DNA of 64,000 bases, taken from contig NC_052506.1 of the NCBI RefSeq assembly GCF_014356525.2, positions 32,999,774 to 33,063,773 of the forward strand, written 5' to 3'. The stretch comes from Nilaparvata lugens. Lineage: Eukaryota; Arthropoda; Insecta; Hemiptera; Delphacidae. Below the pieces are notes generated by a model. It was not told the origin of the DNA. It ran no database searches and worked only from the letters and a program-made list of their open reading frames with translations. Positions 45,671-57,239 of the stretch are shown here, piece by piece. Made by a program: the position numbers and the translations under genes. How positions within the stretch are numbered: the first letter of the stretch is position 1; each line of letters begins with the position of its first letter.

Positions 45671-46460
45671 TTACAACTCTTCCACCACCTCCTACCTCTC
45701 CTAATCATTCTACTCTGCGGCCACCTTCACTCTCTCTCCTTCCACCACCCTCATCCCCTGCATAACCTTCTCTTCGTCGACCACCACCCACTCTTTCATT
45801 CTCTGTCTTTCATTCTCTATTTCTCCTCCACTTCCCACTCCTCATCCTCCTCCTCAACCCTCCCACCAACCTTCCTCCTATCAATCGTTCAGTTCCTTAT
45901 CCCTCCCCATATTCCTCATCACCACCACAATATCTCAACGCTTTATTCTCATCTTATCCCATCCATTCTGTCCTCTTCTTATATCATATTCTTCCCTTTC
46001 CTTCCACTATTCCAACATCCTCTTTTTCTTTCCCGGGAACTATTACTACTCCTTCGATTCACATCTTTTGTTCCAGTTCTTCCTATCCCCCTTTTCCACT
46101 TTCTATGCCTTTCCTTCCCAAGTTTTCTTTCTATATTCCACTCCACCTCCTTTTCTCTCATCCTATTTTAACATTTTCATTTCAAATTCTTTGAAATTCT
46201 ACCTTCCAATAATTCCCCAACAATCCCACTCAACCTTTTTACTATGATAATCATGTTTCTACGTTTTTCTTTTCCCCATTCTTTTCTGTTTTTCTGTCAC
46301 CTCTTCTCTGTTTCTAACTTTCTTTTTTGTCATTCTTTCTCAAAATACGGAAATCATTGCTAGTATTCTCTTCCTCTATTCCTGAATTTTTCTCCTCTTT
46401 TCTTTTTTTCCTCTCTTTCTCTTCTCCCATTTCATACTTTCTACCCTCTTCGGCATTAAT
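45671..46460 (+). repeat. Pyrimidine-rich tract
   Basis: Nearly 800 bases dominated by T and C on the plus strand with CTCATCCTCCTCC and TTTCTCTTC words. Long leucine/serine/phenylalanine-rich frames arise from composition only. Confidence 0.8.
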
Positions 46461-48109
46461 AACTCATACTCCCTTGTAATCCCCTCCCCTAAAGCCGGCA
46501 TCAGTCATTCGTATAATCCGTTGCTCGCTTTGTCGCAGCCCAGGTCCGAACTTTTTATCGCATGTTTTTTCAACAATAAAATCCCTTGTCAAAACAAATC
46601 GTACACGAATTTGCTGTGTGAAAACTGAGTGACAGACATTAATATTCAACACCAAACTGCGACAAAGCCAATAAAATTCCAAACACCGGTTTGACATAAA
46701 TATGACGTTGCATTGATTGAAATCTGGAATAATAGCATGAGAATGAATGAGGTGGAATGAGAATAGGCCTATAGTTTAGAATTGTTTGCTATCGCATAAG
46801 TTTTGTGGAAGCGTGAAATAATGGAAGGTTGATCGATATAATCTGATAGAGTTCGTCTGATTCAATATTAATCATGAACATAACACATTATACATCGAGT
46901 GATTTGACTGGCTAGGGGTAATGTTTCAGTGCCTCTCACAAGTCGTGATCATGATCAGGATCATGATGGATGAAACACCTTGAACATTAAATAATAGTGA
47001 TACATTGGAATATGCAGGCCTCCATGATATTTTTAGCCTAATTATAAAAGTAGAAGAAATCTCGTTAAAATTGTCTCTGAGAGACAATTTCATGATAGAC
47101 ATTCTCATGAAATTCAAGGAAGAAGTTTATAAAGAGAAAAAAGTTCTTATCGGTATTATAAGATTATAAGTAACCGTGTAACTCATGACTCCTTGAAGGT
47201 ACAGACTTGGGAATGGTATCAATCTCTTTATAATGATGTGTAGAAAGATAATATCTATGATGGCGATCTCAAAAATGTTTGTCACCATGAAAAAAACAAG
47301 ATGGCGGCAAAAATATGTCGATTTTCAAGAAATCGTCTGTAATTCTAATAATGTCGAGGATATCGGATCAATTCAGCCATCTGGAAGCTCCAAAATAATC
47401 ATACTACAATATCCGAAAGATTTATCCAATTCCACCAACTTTTACTATGGTGAATATAACTTCAAACTCTTTGAGTTTGTTATTCGCCCGGACTTATTTA
47501 GTCGCCTGGAGTAATAATAGTGAAATAGAAAACGCTGTACTTGAATGGACTATAACCGTAGTTTTCACGTGGAATATAATATATATGTATTGGCCCAGTG
47601 ATATGGTCTCAGTAGCTGCATTAGTATTTCAAAAGTCGTTTAATAATTATTATATCATAGGGTTACACAAGATTATTATGAAAATCTAGTTCCCTATAAG
47701 ACTCAAATAGCACTCATAGTGTTAAGTCTCAATAGACTCATAGTGGTAGTAGAAGAAGTGGGTGGTATTGGATTAGTAGTAGTAGATGCAAATTGTAATA
47801 TAAAGTGCAGTAGCTATAAGTGTAGTATTTTCAAAGTTGGAAAAACTAGTGTATGAAGTAGTTTCCAATCAAAACTATCATCAACAGAATCTCTCTAATC
47901 CTTCCCTGGGAGGGCAGCTTTACTTTGAGAAGTACTTATGAAGTTAGTGGTAGTTCACAGATTCCTGCTAGACCGCCTTCCTTGCAAATTACCCCATTAA
48001 TCTGAGGTCTCCAACTGTTTACCTTTAGAAACCCTTTCTATTACTTCCGGTCTCACTCCCATATCTTCCTCCTGTACTTCCTCTATCTTCCATTCATCCT
48101 CACTGTTTC
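46461..48109. other. Intron DNA with short unrecognised frames
   Basis: Contains a 93-codon frame at 47233-47514 without known domain, and small imperfect repeats (CACTCATAGTG/ACTCATAGTGG at about 47710-47745). No gene is claimed. Confidence 0.35.
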
Positions 48110-50150
48110 CTCAATACTCATACTCCTTTGTTCTTCTTCCCCTTTTTGCTCTTCGTATCCTTAAGTACAATATCCTTAAGTACAAATTTACTCTCGTCGT
48201 CGTCGTCGTCGTCGTCGTCTTGTTACAGGGGTAGGCATTAATACCTGTTCCGCCTTCAAACATTCTCCCACCTTTTTCTTGGTCTGCCAATACTTCTCCT
48301 CCCTTCTGGCTTGTAAGCAATGACAGCTTTGGGGATTCTTCCGTTTCCCATTCTCTCAACGTGTTCTCTCCACTGCTTTCGATTCTCGTCAACTCGTTGA
48401 GGTATAGAGATCACATTGAGCTCTCTACGGGTATCAATATTATAAAGCCTGTCCTCTCTGGTGCATCCCTTCATTGACCTTAATAATCTCATTTCGGCCG
48501 CCTGTGACCTGCTTCACTCCCTTCTCTTTGGTACCCAGGTTTCAGAGCCATACAAAAGTGTAGGGACGGCCATTACTTTATAAAATTTGAGATATAATCT
48601 TTATAATCTTTTCGGGCTTTATTTTTGGGAGTTCTGTTGATAGTTTCGCATATGTACTGGAATCTGTTAATTTTTGCATTCAAGTCATGGTCTTCCTCGT
48701 ATGTAATATCACATCCCAAATATTTGAAATGTGATACCTGTTCCAGTATTCTGTTGTTGAGAACTATTTTAGAACGTATCGGAGACTTCCCCAGAAATGC
48801 CATCACTTTTGTCTTGTGCAAGGAAATCTTCATATTATATTCTGAGCTCAGGAGATGGAGTTGGTATATTGCTCTTTGCATATCGTCCTCTGATTCCTGC
48901 AATACCACTTGATCATCTGCAAACCATAATGAATTGACAGCAATATTGTGTGTTAGCTGTATACCTGGGTGAATTTTTTGCTTCCACTTCCTACAAAGGT
49001 CGTCCGCATAAAAATATTGAAGAGAGTTGGTGAGAGAGGACAACCCTGTCTCAAACCAACATTGATAACAATTTCCTCTGACTGGAGCCTGAGCAGTCTA
49101 GGATTATTTTTGTCTCGCTGTACAAACTCTTGACGACTTAGACTAAATGAACTGGGAAACCTCGTTGGATTAACTTATCTAACAATAATTGACGATTGAC
49201 TTTATCAAACGCTTTTTCGTAGTCCATGGATGCAAGGTGTGTCTCTAAATTGAATTCCACTCTTTTTGCTATGATCTGTTTCAATGAGAAAACATCGTCC
49301 ATACATGATCGGCCCTTTCTGAAACCAGCCTGCTCCTCTAATAGAAGTACATCAGAGATTTTCCGAAGTCTATTGTTCAGAACTCTGCTGTACAATTTAT
49401 AGACATTGCTCAACAAGCATATACCTCTATAATTATTTGGGTCTTTTCTGCTTCCCTTCCTGAATAGAGATATTACTAAAGCTTTTCTCCACTCCTCAGG
49501 CACATAGCGTGATGTCCAGCACATGTTGAATAAATGAAGCAGTCGAAATTTCAATAATGTTCCGCCATATTTTAAAAGCTCCATTATTATTTAGCAGATC
49601 TACCCCAGTTGCCTTCCTATTTTTTGTTTGATTGAGGGCTTCTTCCAACTCATCAATGCTTATGAGATCAACATCACTCACTGGATACATCCGCTGGTCA
49701 ATACTTTCCATGACTGGCAAATCTTGGTCATACCACAGTTCTTTGTAGTGTTCAATCCATTCATGTTTGCTCACATTTTTCATCTCAGCCATTTCTTTGA
49801 TCGTACTATTGAGGTGTCTCATCCATTTGTAAGCAACTTCCTGCCTGCCATGAAGGTCATCCTCTATTCCTGAGATGAATCTGTCCCATGAATCTTCATG
49901 TGCTTTCCTAACAGTTGTTTTCGCTATATTTACGTTTGAGCCGATAATTTTCTTTTGTGTGGTCTGTTGGTGACTGAAGGAGTTCCTTGTATGCTTTTTT
50001 CTTGTCTGCAATAGCTTGAGAAATCTCGTCGTTCCAAATTTTCAAACCTTTTCGTCTTTTAACAATTTTTTTCGTGCCAAGTGTTTCATGGGCTACTTCT
50101 TTGATAGTGTCTTTGATGTTTTTCCATTCGCCTTCAATTTATTCTCGTTT
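48110..50150 (-). mobile_element. RTE-like LINE on the minus strand with (ACG)n tail
   Basis: Reverse transcriptase blocks can be followed from about 50150 leftward to about 48260. On the minus strand the 3' end continues through CCTACCCCTGTAACAAG to (ACG)n at 48195-48220, a microsatellite tail typical of RTE-type LINEs. The rest to 48110 is flank or degenerate tail. The copy has several frame changes. It is related to the deleted copy at 26.9-27.6 kb. Confidence 0.82.
48256..50011 (-). pseudogene. LINE reverse transcriptase, frameshifted
   Basis: Blocks in order on the minus strand: 50011-49496 linker and RT start (EWIEHYKELWYDQDLP, KNRKATGVDLLNN); 49584-49138 fingers and palm (VPEEWRKALVISLFRKGSRK, NYRGICLLSNVYKLYSRVL, EQAGFRKGRSCMDD, MDYEKAFDKV); 49043-48573 palm with the catalytic WFADDQVVLQES and LGCDITYEEDHDLNAKINRF; 48492-48256 C-terminal GCTREDRLYNIDTRRELNVI and HVERMGNGR. 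Frames change between blocks. FADD is intact, but the frame breaks make it non-functional. Confidence 0.85.
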
Positions 50151-51830
50151 CAATGCAAATATTTTTTTATTACTCGAAAACTCTTCACACTCCTTTTTTC
50201 TCTTATGCTTTTCATCTCAAGCTCTTTCTTTATAACTATTTTTATTATCGTTCCTCTATCTCTTCCCATCCCCTCTTCCACTTTTGCCTGTTTCAGTATT
50301 TTGTATATTAATAATCCTCTCACAATATTATCACTCTCCTATTTATTTTCTGTCTTCTCTCGGAATTAGTTTTTTATTTTTTTTCTTCCCTCTTCTCCTA
50401 GCTATGTATCATTTGAATACTCACTCTCTTCTCGTCTACTCTATTGCGTATTCAGTCTAGAACTACTTATCAATTCAAATTTGATTCATTATACTCTCAC
50501 TCACCTTTCAATTTATCATTCTCTCAACCATATACTGTATTTTATTATACTATATCAATCATTCTCTGTATTATCAATTTTTTCTTTCACTGCCTTTCCC
50601 CAAGTCAGCATCTCTGTTCTTACAAACTGTTGAAGTACTTTCACTTTCTGTTCTACTTCTATGTTTTTCTTTCTGAATAGTTCTCCTCTTCCACTCTACA
50701 AACACTATTACTGTATCTAATTCTATCAACTAATCCTCTCTCTTCTTCTCCCCACACTTTCTCACTCTCTCTTTTAATATTTCTCTCTTCATCTTTGAAT
50801 TTTTCTCTCTCTCTTTCTCTTTTATAATTTTACTCCCCATCCACGCTTTTCTATCCAACGCTTTTCTAGGTTCCTCTTTATTCTTCTCATTTATTTTTTT
50901 CCTCTTGTTTTTTCTCTCTAACCCTTTTTTTCTATTCGTCCACACCAGCAACCCCTGTTTTCTTTGTATTGAAACGGAACCTCACAACGAGCTAGATAAG
51001 CGGCTAACCTCGTATTTTTCCAACACAGCTCACTGCCACTGTGCTACCACTGCCGACCGGCCACAGACTATAATGAGATTTCAACTCCCTAATAGGATTG
51101 AATCTTTGCACGCCGATTCGTTCCTCCTTTCCACGACTAAGATACACACCCTCACAAATCCCTTCTCACTTCATTTCCTTTCTCTTTCTGCTCATCAATA
51201 TTATGTTTCTCTGTGTTTCACTCTTGTTTTTAACGTTCTTCCTACTTTTCTGAACTCATTATTGTTCCTCTAGCTCCATTACCCTATTCCAATGTTTATT
51301 CCCTGTTTCTATTCGGTTTGCTCCTGTGTTCTCATGTTTTCATAATTGTTTTTTACCGCATTGTTTTCTTCCTTTTTTTGTAGTTACTTCAGATTTTGCT
51401 TGATTTTCTCCTCTCCCAATTTTAATGGGTTTTACTCGTTTTTCTCTTTTCTATTTGGGTTGCTCTTGTGTTCTCATGTTTTCATCGTTGTTTTTTCACC
51501 GCAGTATTTTCTTTCCCTTTCTTGTATTTCCTTAATTCCTTAAATTTCGCTTGATTTCTTTATCTCCTTTGTTCTAGTTCTATCTCAAGTGTCAAGTTTC
51601 CCTCCTCCTACTCATAATACGCTCGTTCTCCTTCACACCTTTTGGCATCAATATTATCCGTCTGCTCTTTCCAGTAAATCCTTTCTCCTTTCTCCATCAC
51701 CAATGTCTCATATCGCTCCTCTTCTACTCTTCTCTCCCTTTTCCACTCATCTTCTACCCTCTCATCTTCTAATTTTCATTCCTGATTCTACGAAATCTAA
51801 CCCAAGTTTTCAGCAATGGATTTTGTTCGG
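50151..51830 (+). repeat. Long pyrimidine-rich tract (about 1.7 kb)
   Basis: The plus strand is dominated by T and C almost throughout (TTCTCTCTCTCTTTCTCTTT near 50801; CTCCTCTTCTACTC near 51717). A near-repeat of about 120 bases occurs inside: TTTGCTCCTGTGTTCTCATG at 51319 and TTGCTCTTGTGTTCTCATGT at 51460, each followed by TTTTCATxxTTGTTTTT. It starts right where the LINE ends. Confidence 0.75.
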
Positions 51831-51939
51831 TTTGGAAGGGACCTGAATTTTCTTGAAGGATAATTTACATTCCTTTTTACTGCTCAATTCTGATGATAAG
51901 GGAATTCTGTTCTACATGTCGCAGTTTATCACAAATCAT

Positions 51940-52535
51940 AGGGGCGATCTTAATAGTATATTTCGCACCTAGGGCCGAAAATGAGACTTTTCCGGCTCGA
52001 AATCGGTTTTCAAGTCCGAGGCCGTAGGCCGAAAAAAAGTTTAAAAGTCTAGACTTTTTATTCTTCCAAATGACAATAAGATGATATTATTATAAATGTT
52101 TTGATTCTTGAATAATAAACACAGATAATGAAAAGTTTTTTGATCAGCTGTTTTAGCACACTTGGAATTTGGCCAATCTGAATGACAACGTCAACAATGC
52201 TTGTTGTCGTTGACTTCGGAAGTTTAGGTTAGAAGTTCTATCCTACTCTGAAAATAGAATTTGAATAGTTTATAATATATATATATCTTATCTGTATTTC
52301 ATTCATCCAAATAAAATGATAGTATCTTATTGCAGAATACTTATTCAATTCTAGAAGCATAAACTGATTCCGTTTCATTAACCATTTTGTAAACACGTTC
52401 ACATCAAATCAGAATCAGCTGACTTCAAGGTTACTTTACAGCCCTAGGGCCGTATAACTTTTACCGGCCTGGTCAGAAAACAATCATTTTCGGCCTCCAT
52501 ATGACGCACGAAAACCAGCTCATTACATCCAAGTG
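51940..52535 (+). mobile_element. Dispersed repeat R3, short copy
   Basis: Starts AATAGTATATTTCGCACCTA with GGGCCGAAAATGAG and ends ACAGCCCTAGGGCCGTATAA ... TCGGCCTCCATATGACGCAC ... ATTACATCCAAGTGGGGCGA. The start recurs at 52541 and the end recurs at 54081-54200, so this is one unit of a family present twice head to tail. Confidence 0.7.
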
Positions 52536-53097
52536 GGGCGAATAGTATATTTCGCACCTAGGGTCGAAAATGTACGTTTTCCGGCTCGAGATCGCGGTTT
52601 TCAAGTTCGAGACGAAGTCGAGAACTTGAAGCGTTCGAGAGCCGGAAAAACATTTTTGCCCGTGTTGCGAACGCTATTTTTCGCCACACCAAAAAAAAAA
52701 CTTCCCAATATTTATAAGAAATTGAAAAATTAATAAAATTCAAACAGCCTATTTTGATAGTTTGAATCTTGGTTATGACAACTTTTACTGTCAATTAATT
52801 TCAATATTACTAATTAATAATTTACAATAGTGACCATATTTTTATACTATTAATATTTCGAATAATTGTTTGAATTTTTATAGCTCGCGCTTTGCGCCCG
52901 GTGCAATATCTCATGGATAGATGGATGAATAGAATTTTCATTACTATTTTGAAATAATGTGATGAAAAATTAATATAATTGCATATTTCACAGTTTTGTC
53001 TCAAAATATATCTAAAAAATTGATTGAAATTTAAATTATGGTAACTAATATAAAAAATAGCTAATAAAAGTCGAAATTCATCGACAAAAAAAATGTC

Positions 53098-53186
53098 ATT
53101 GACCGAGATTCGAACCTAGATCGTGTTTGTTATTCACTGAGCTGAGTTCAGTTGTATTACGCCTTTACGCTCTCGGCTATTGGGTA
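53098..53186 (-). mobile_element. tRNA-like (Ser/Leu-type) SINE head or pseudogene
   Basis: On the minus strand TAGCCGAGAGCGTAAAGGCG fits the A box of a long-variable-arm tRNA, and TAGGTTCGAATCTCGGTC the B box, followed by a T run (ATTTTTTTTG) suited to pol III termination. The T stem has mismatches and the 3' acceptor pairing is not obvious, so a SINE head or tRNA pseudogene is preferred over a functional tRNA. Confidence 0.5.
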
Positions 53187-53279
53187 TTGTTGAAGGAAGA
53201 GGCCTGACTGATAACTCTTAGCATACACGTAATACTGTAAACTAGACTTCTAAAAAAGTTTACTTCACTCCTAAAAAGC

Positions 53280-53353
53280 GTACAACCTTTGACTATAGAA
53301 AGAAGGTTGTTCTTTCTATAGAAGAAGGTTCTTTCTATAGTCAAAGGTACAAC
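53280..53353. repeat. Small hairpin between direct repeats GTACAAC
   Basis: ACCTTTGACTATAGAAAGAA (53285-53304) is exactly complementary to 53329-53348. GTACAAC occurs at both ends (53280-53286, 53347-53353). The hairpin lies within the long R3 copy. Confidence 0.8.
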
Positions 53354-54210
53354 AGACTTTGGCTCGTGACTTATATTATTAAAATTAATATTATTATCTG
53401 TTTCACAATAAAATTTTCACTCTGAATTAAGTCAGGTAACGTATGTAGGCTACTATAATATAGTGTATGACGGCATATTAATTTGAAGCCGGTTTGCCGG
53501 CATTTTCACAACAAAATATTGCTCTGAAATCATAGAGAAAACATTCGAAGATTCAATCTTGAGTGGGCCTAATGTTTTCTCTATATGGTTCAATATTAAA
53601 GATAAATTATCTAAAAGTTTTAATAATGAATTACGGAAAAATTAATAGGAATTTTATAGTCAAGGCTGAGTTTCACCAGTAGGCTTACCTTAAACTTCAG
53701 ATCTCTGCTGTATTTTCTTGTTATTATAGTTGATTGTATTGCATTAAGAAGTGGAATTCGATAATAAAAAAGAAACAATTATTACTCTACCTCACTTTTA
53801 AATATTGATACAATTATTGTACTTTGATTTCAAATTCGATTCTTCACTTTTAAATGTACTTGCGATACGTACTTTTCTGACAATGGACAATGCAGCCATT
53901 GTATTCATTGTTTGATATCAAAAACACAATAAATATTAAATTATTAAACAGTAATTTATAAAATATATTATAGACATAATACCGCGATTCACGATACATA
54001 ATTATATAGATTATTACAGTCGTTATGAGATTATCTCTCTATGATTTTTGTGAGATCGGGATCGGACACGATCAGCTGTTATTCAAGGTCATTTTACAGC
54101 CCTAGGGCTGTAAAGTTTTACCGGCCTGGTCGGAAAACAATCACTTTCGGCCTCCATATGACGCACGTAAACCAGCTCATTACATCCAAGTGTGGCGAAA
54201 AATATATTTT

Positions 54211-54956
54211 CAAGAGTGTTTTTGATCAGAGATCATATTTCATATTATAAAAGTACAAAATACAAGAGAACCTGTGTGATAATAATCCTATTACATTACA
54301 ACTACTGTATTGAAATCATCCAGTCTTGTTCCATCCGATTTTCAGCTCAATTTCTTTCACAGTTCTGGTTTTCTGCTTTCTTTAAGCCACTTTACGAAGT
54401 TTTTTCTCATGTTTTCCTGGAAAGCCGCCATAGAGTCAGCTATCTCCACTACCCACATGTAATACAGGGTCTCCCAGGGAACATGGAAGTCTTTCATCGA
54501 CTTTGCGTCACTTTTCCGACCGAGACCGATAATAATCACTTCCACTTGGATGGTCACGTGACAGATCAGAGGCGAGCGAAATTGTGCGTCATGGTATCAG
54601 GCTCCCTACCACACCTCTTCTACTTTTCCATTTATCTCCTTCTTTTGTAAGGAATTTGTAGCCAGCATTCAGTCACCAGACTTGGTTGTAGCAGTATTAC
54701 AAGTTTGGTCAACTTTCTCCTATTAGTAGCCGTATATATATTAGTAGCCGTACTCCTATACTCTATTAGTAGCCGTGTTATTATCAGAGTAATAGAGCTG
54801 GTACAAATGTGAACATTACATTGATTGGAATGAGATGGAAATAGACAAGTCCAGTATACTTTTCCAATGGAATTCTTATTCTGGATACCAGTTTTCCATA
54901 ATTCCAATTTTTATGAATAAGCTAAGCTGATTTTCAATTTGTCCTACTTCTTTTTC
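54211..54956. other. Intron DNA next to the acceptor; ATTAGTAGCCGT repeats
   Basis: ATTAGTAGCCGT occurs three times at 54722, 54740 and 54764. No coding exon recognised other than the following one. Confidence 0.5.
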
Positions 54957-54958
54957 AG

Positions 54959-55086
54959 CCATGAAAGCAGCCATTCTGATTCAGAGATGGTACAGGAGGT
55001 ATCTAGCGCGTATGGAAATAAGGAGAAGATATACGTGGAACATATTCCAAAGTATTGAATACCAAGGCGAACAGGACCAGGTTAAG
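54959..55086 (+). CDS. rdgC: rdgC/PPEF exon with IQ calmodulin-binding motif
   Basis: The exon is bounded by TTCTTTTTCAG and GTTAAG|GTGAGG. With two bases completing the upstream codon it encodes 42 residues: [18 protein letters not shown] onward, ending [27 protein letters not shown] is a clear IQ motif (IQxxxRxxxxR type), and [16 protein letters not shown] matches the conserved N-terminal segment of rdgC/PPEF phosphatases, which lies just before the catalytic PP2A-like domain. In flies, rdgC dephosphorylates rhodopsin under Ca/calmodulin control. The catalytic domain and EF hands are not in the window, so the gene continues beyond. The ATG at 54961 could also start a shorter isoform. Confidence 0.9.
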
Positions 55087-57239
55087 GTGAGGAAGCAAGA
55101 ACATCTCTAAAACTTACACTATTTTTCAATCTTATATAGCTCTATATGAGCTCTATATAGGCTATTCTCGTGACTTTCACTTCCAAATTATTCTTTACCA
55201 CCAGATTGATACTAATAATATATAATAAATGATCGAATGTATAATTGTCATTCTAAGTAGAAAAACACATTCGTGGGTGACAATTGATTCGTGCACATCA
55301 TTTACTGAGTCATGACCATTACCATTTAGTCATGACATGACTATTATCAATGTATAAAACAAATAATGTATGATACATTCATATTGATTCAGAGGATGTC
55401 TATCAATTATGTAATCGATAGACCATCAGAGATTCGTAATAAACGATAAGCCAGTTAAGTACTAATATGGTATAAGTATATAGTATATAGTATAAGTACT
55501 AATATACAGTATAAGTACCAACTAGAGTACCAACAGTATTATAAACTAGAAATTTAGAATTCATACTTTTAGTTGAGAAAATTGGCAAATTGAATAATAG
55601 AAGCTTGTGTATGAATATTTTTCAATTAAATTGGTCAAACTCAGGAGAAATTCATGAATTTAATTTGATAAGGAGATTTTAATCGTTATTCAATAATTGC
55701 CCATACATTTGGAATAGATTTTTTACAATTTGCAAGACTAGTGCTCTATTTTCCAAGACTCCACCAATTTCAGAAACTAGTCGTGTCTTTAAAAAGGTTT
55801 CCAGTCTATCAAAATAAAAACTCTATCAAGAATACATAGAGGAATATATTGAAAAATATATGCCGAGGCCTAGGAGATGTAATTTTTCAAATACCTTCAC
55901 TTTTTCACTAAATAAACTTGTGGTCTAAATCAAGCTTGTTAAGAACTTCATATCTATATAAATGGTGCTGTCATCGATTTTCCCAACGTTTGAAAAATCC
56001 ACACAATGACGACCACAGCCTGAAGCAAACAAAAATTTGTTCATGTCGATATTGTGCATTGTGCGATATCTACTCTCTCAGCATATAGTTTTCAGTTATA
56101 AAGCACAACCCACAATCCATTTTGTTCATGTCGATATATATTGTTGTTAGACACATTGATTTTTCTGTAGCTTTTTCACAAAGCAAGTGTGTGGAAAATA
56201 CAATGGCGTTTGTATGGAAAGAGATTGTGATCATTGATTGAGGGTCGGCCTTTCAAAAAGTTTCGCTCTCTCAACTCTGAAAAGAGTGATAATTTTTCAA
56301 AATAACTTTGACATTACATGAGGAACGCAATTAGGGTGGTTGAATAGACTGCGTTGTCGACCTAATTCAAATGGCTGTTATTTTTTACATTTCTTTACTT
56401 CATATTTTCCGCCCTTTCATGCAGTTCATGTAATGAGCGGGTAAAAGTTATAATTTAGAAGTTGAAGGTCGGCTGAAGGTCGAAGCGGCGCAACAAATTA
56501 GCATACTGTTGTTTCCGGCACGTGATAGTTTTAAACACTGTGAAATGCATTATAAATGTACCCTTATTGCATGACATTGCTAACCATTTTTCAATAGAGG
56601 AATAGCTAACACTACTGTGTTCATTGCATTTTATTTTGCATTAAATAGCCGACATTACTCTGTGAATTGCATTCTATGTTGTATTCATTTTTATTCATAC
56701 GTTGTCATGTAGTCTGCAGTGCCCTATTTAATTGAATTTTAAAAGTTCTGTAGTAAAGGGCCAAAATCTCAATCTAATACTAGGTACATTGAAATTTATT
56801 TATTTTGTTCTTCTTTTACAAAATTTTCAACATTAAATGTGAAGAAGGCTCCATTACATTTTATATTGTATTTCAATTATGTGTACTGGATATAACTCAT
56901 TATTTGAATTATATATCATCGACTCATCATACTGTACAACAGTAAGAAAATCTAAATACCTCATTGGTTTCATTGGAAATGCCATGAGCTATCTACCGAA
57001 CGATATGGATCGTTGAAGCTTTCAGTGTTAAAATCCTGAGGGTTTTGAAAGTGTTCCATGACTGCAGCACTACTCATCCTCATTACTTTGAGCGAGTTGT
57101 TATTTAAAAGGAAAGAGAGGGCAGGCAGAGAAGGTTGACAGTGCTAGTATTGAGATCAGCGCTAGAACGAGAAGTAGAGTGCAACCCAGGGGAGTTCTTG
57201 TCAGCAACAGTTATTTTGCAGTTCTGTTTGGTTGTGTTT
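55087..57239. other. Downstream intron DNA, no further exon recognised
   Basis: AT-rich with a short repeat (AGTATAAGTACTAATATA at about 55470-55520). No rdgC catalytic-domain exon was found here. Confidence 0.45.

Larger units (their letters stand above)
52536..54210 (+). mobile_element. Dispersed repeat R3, long copy
   Basis: Same start (AATAGTATATTTCGCACCTA at 52541) and same end (CGGCCTCCATATGACGCACG, ATTACATCCAAGTGTGGCGA) as the copy to its left, but about 1.67 kb long. It contains a 15-bp exact inverted repeat TATTTTTCGCCACAC (52675-52689) and its complement (54190-54204), a tRNA-like block and a small hairpin. No transposase frame. Confidence 0.7.
43377..54958 (+). other. rdgC: Long intron of the rdgC-like gene (about 11.6 kb)
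   Basis: Begins GTGAGT and ends TTCTTTTTCAG, with compatible phase on both sides. It contains a LINE C-terminal fragment (43.9-45.0 kb), an RTE-like LINE (48.2-50.1 kb, minus), pyrimidine-rich tracts (45.7-46.5 and 50.1-51.8 kb) and a composite repeat (51.9-54.2 kb). Further alternative exons inside it were not recognised. Confidence 0.65.

Noticed and set aside
45632..46171. 179-codon plus-strand frame rich in Leu, Ser, Phe, His
   Set aside because: Composition-driven frame in a pyrimidine tract; overlapping frames in other phases look the same.
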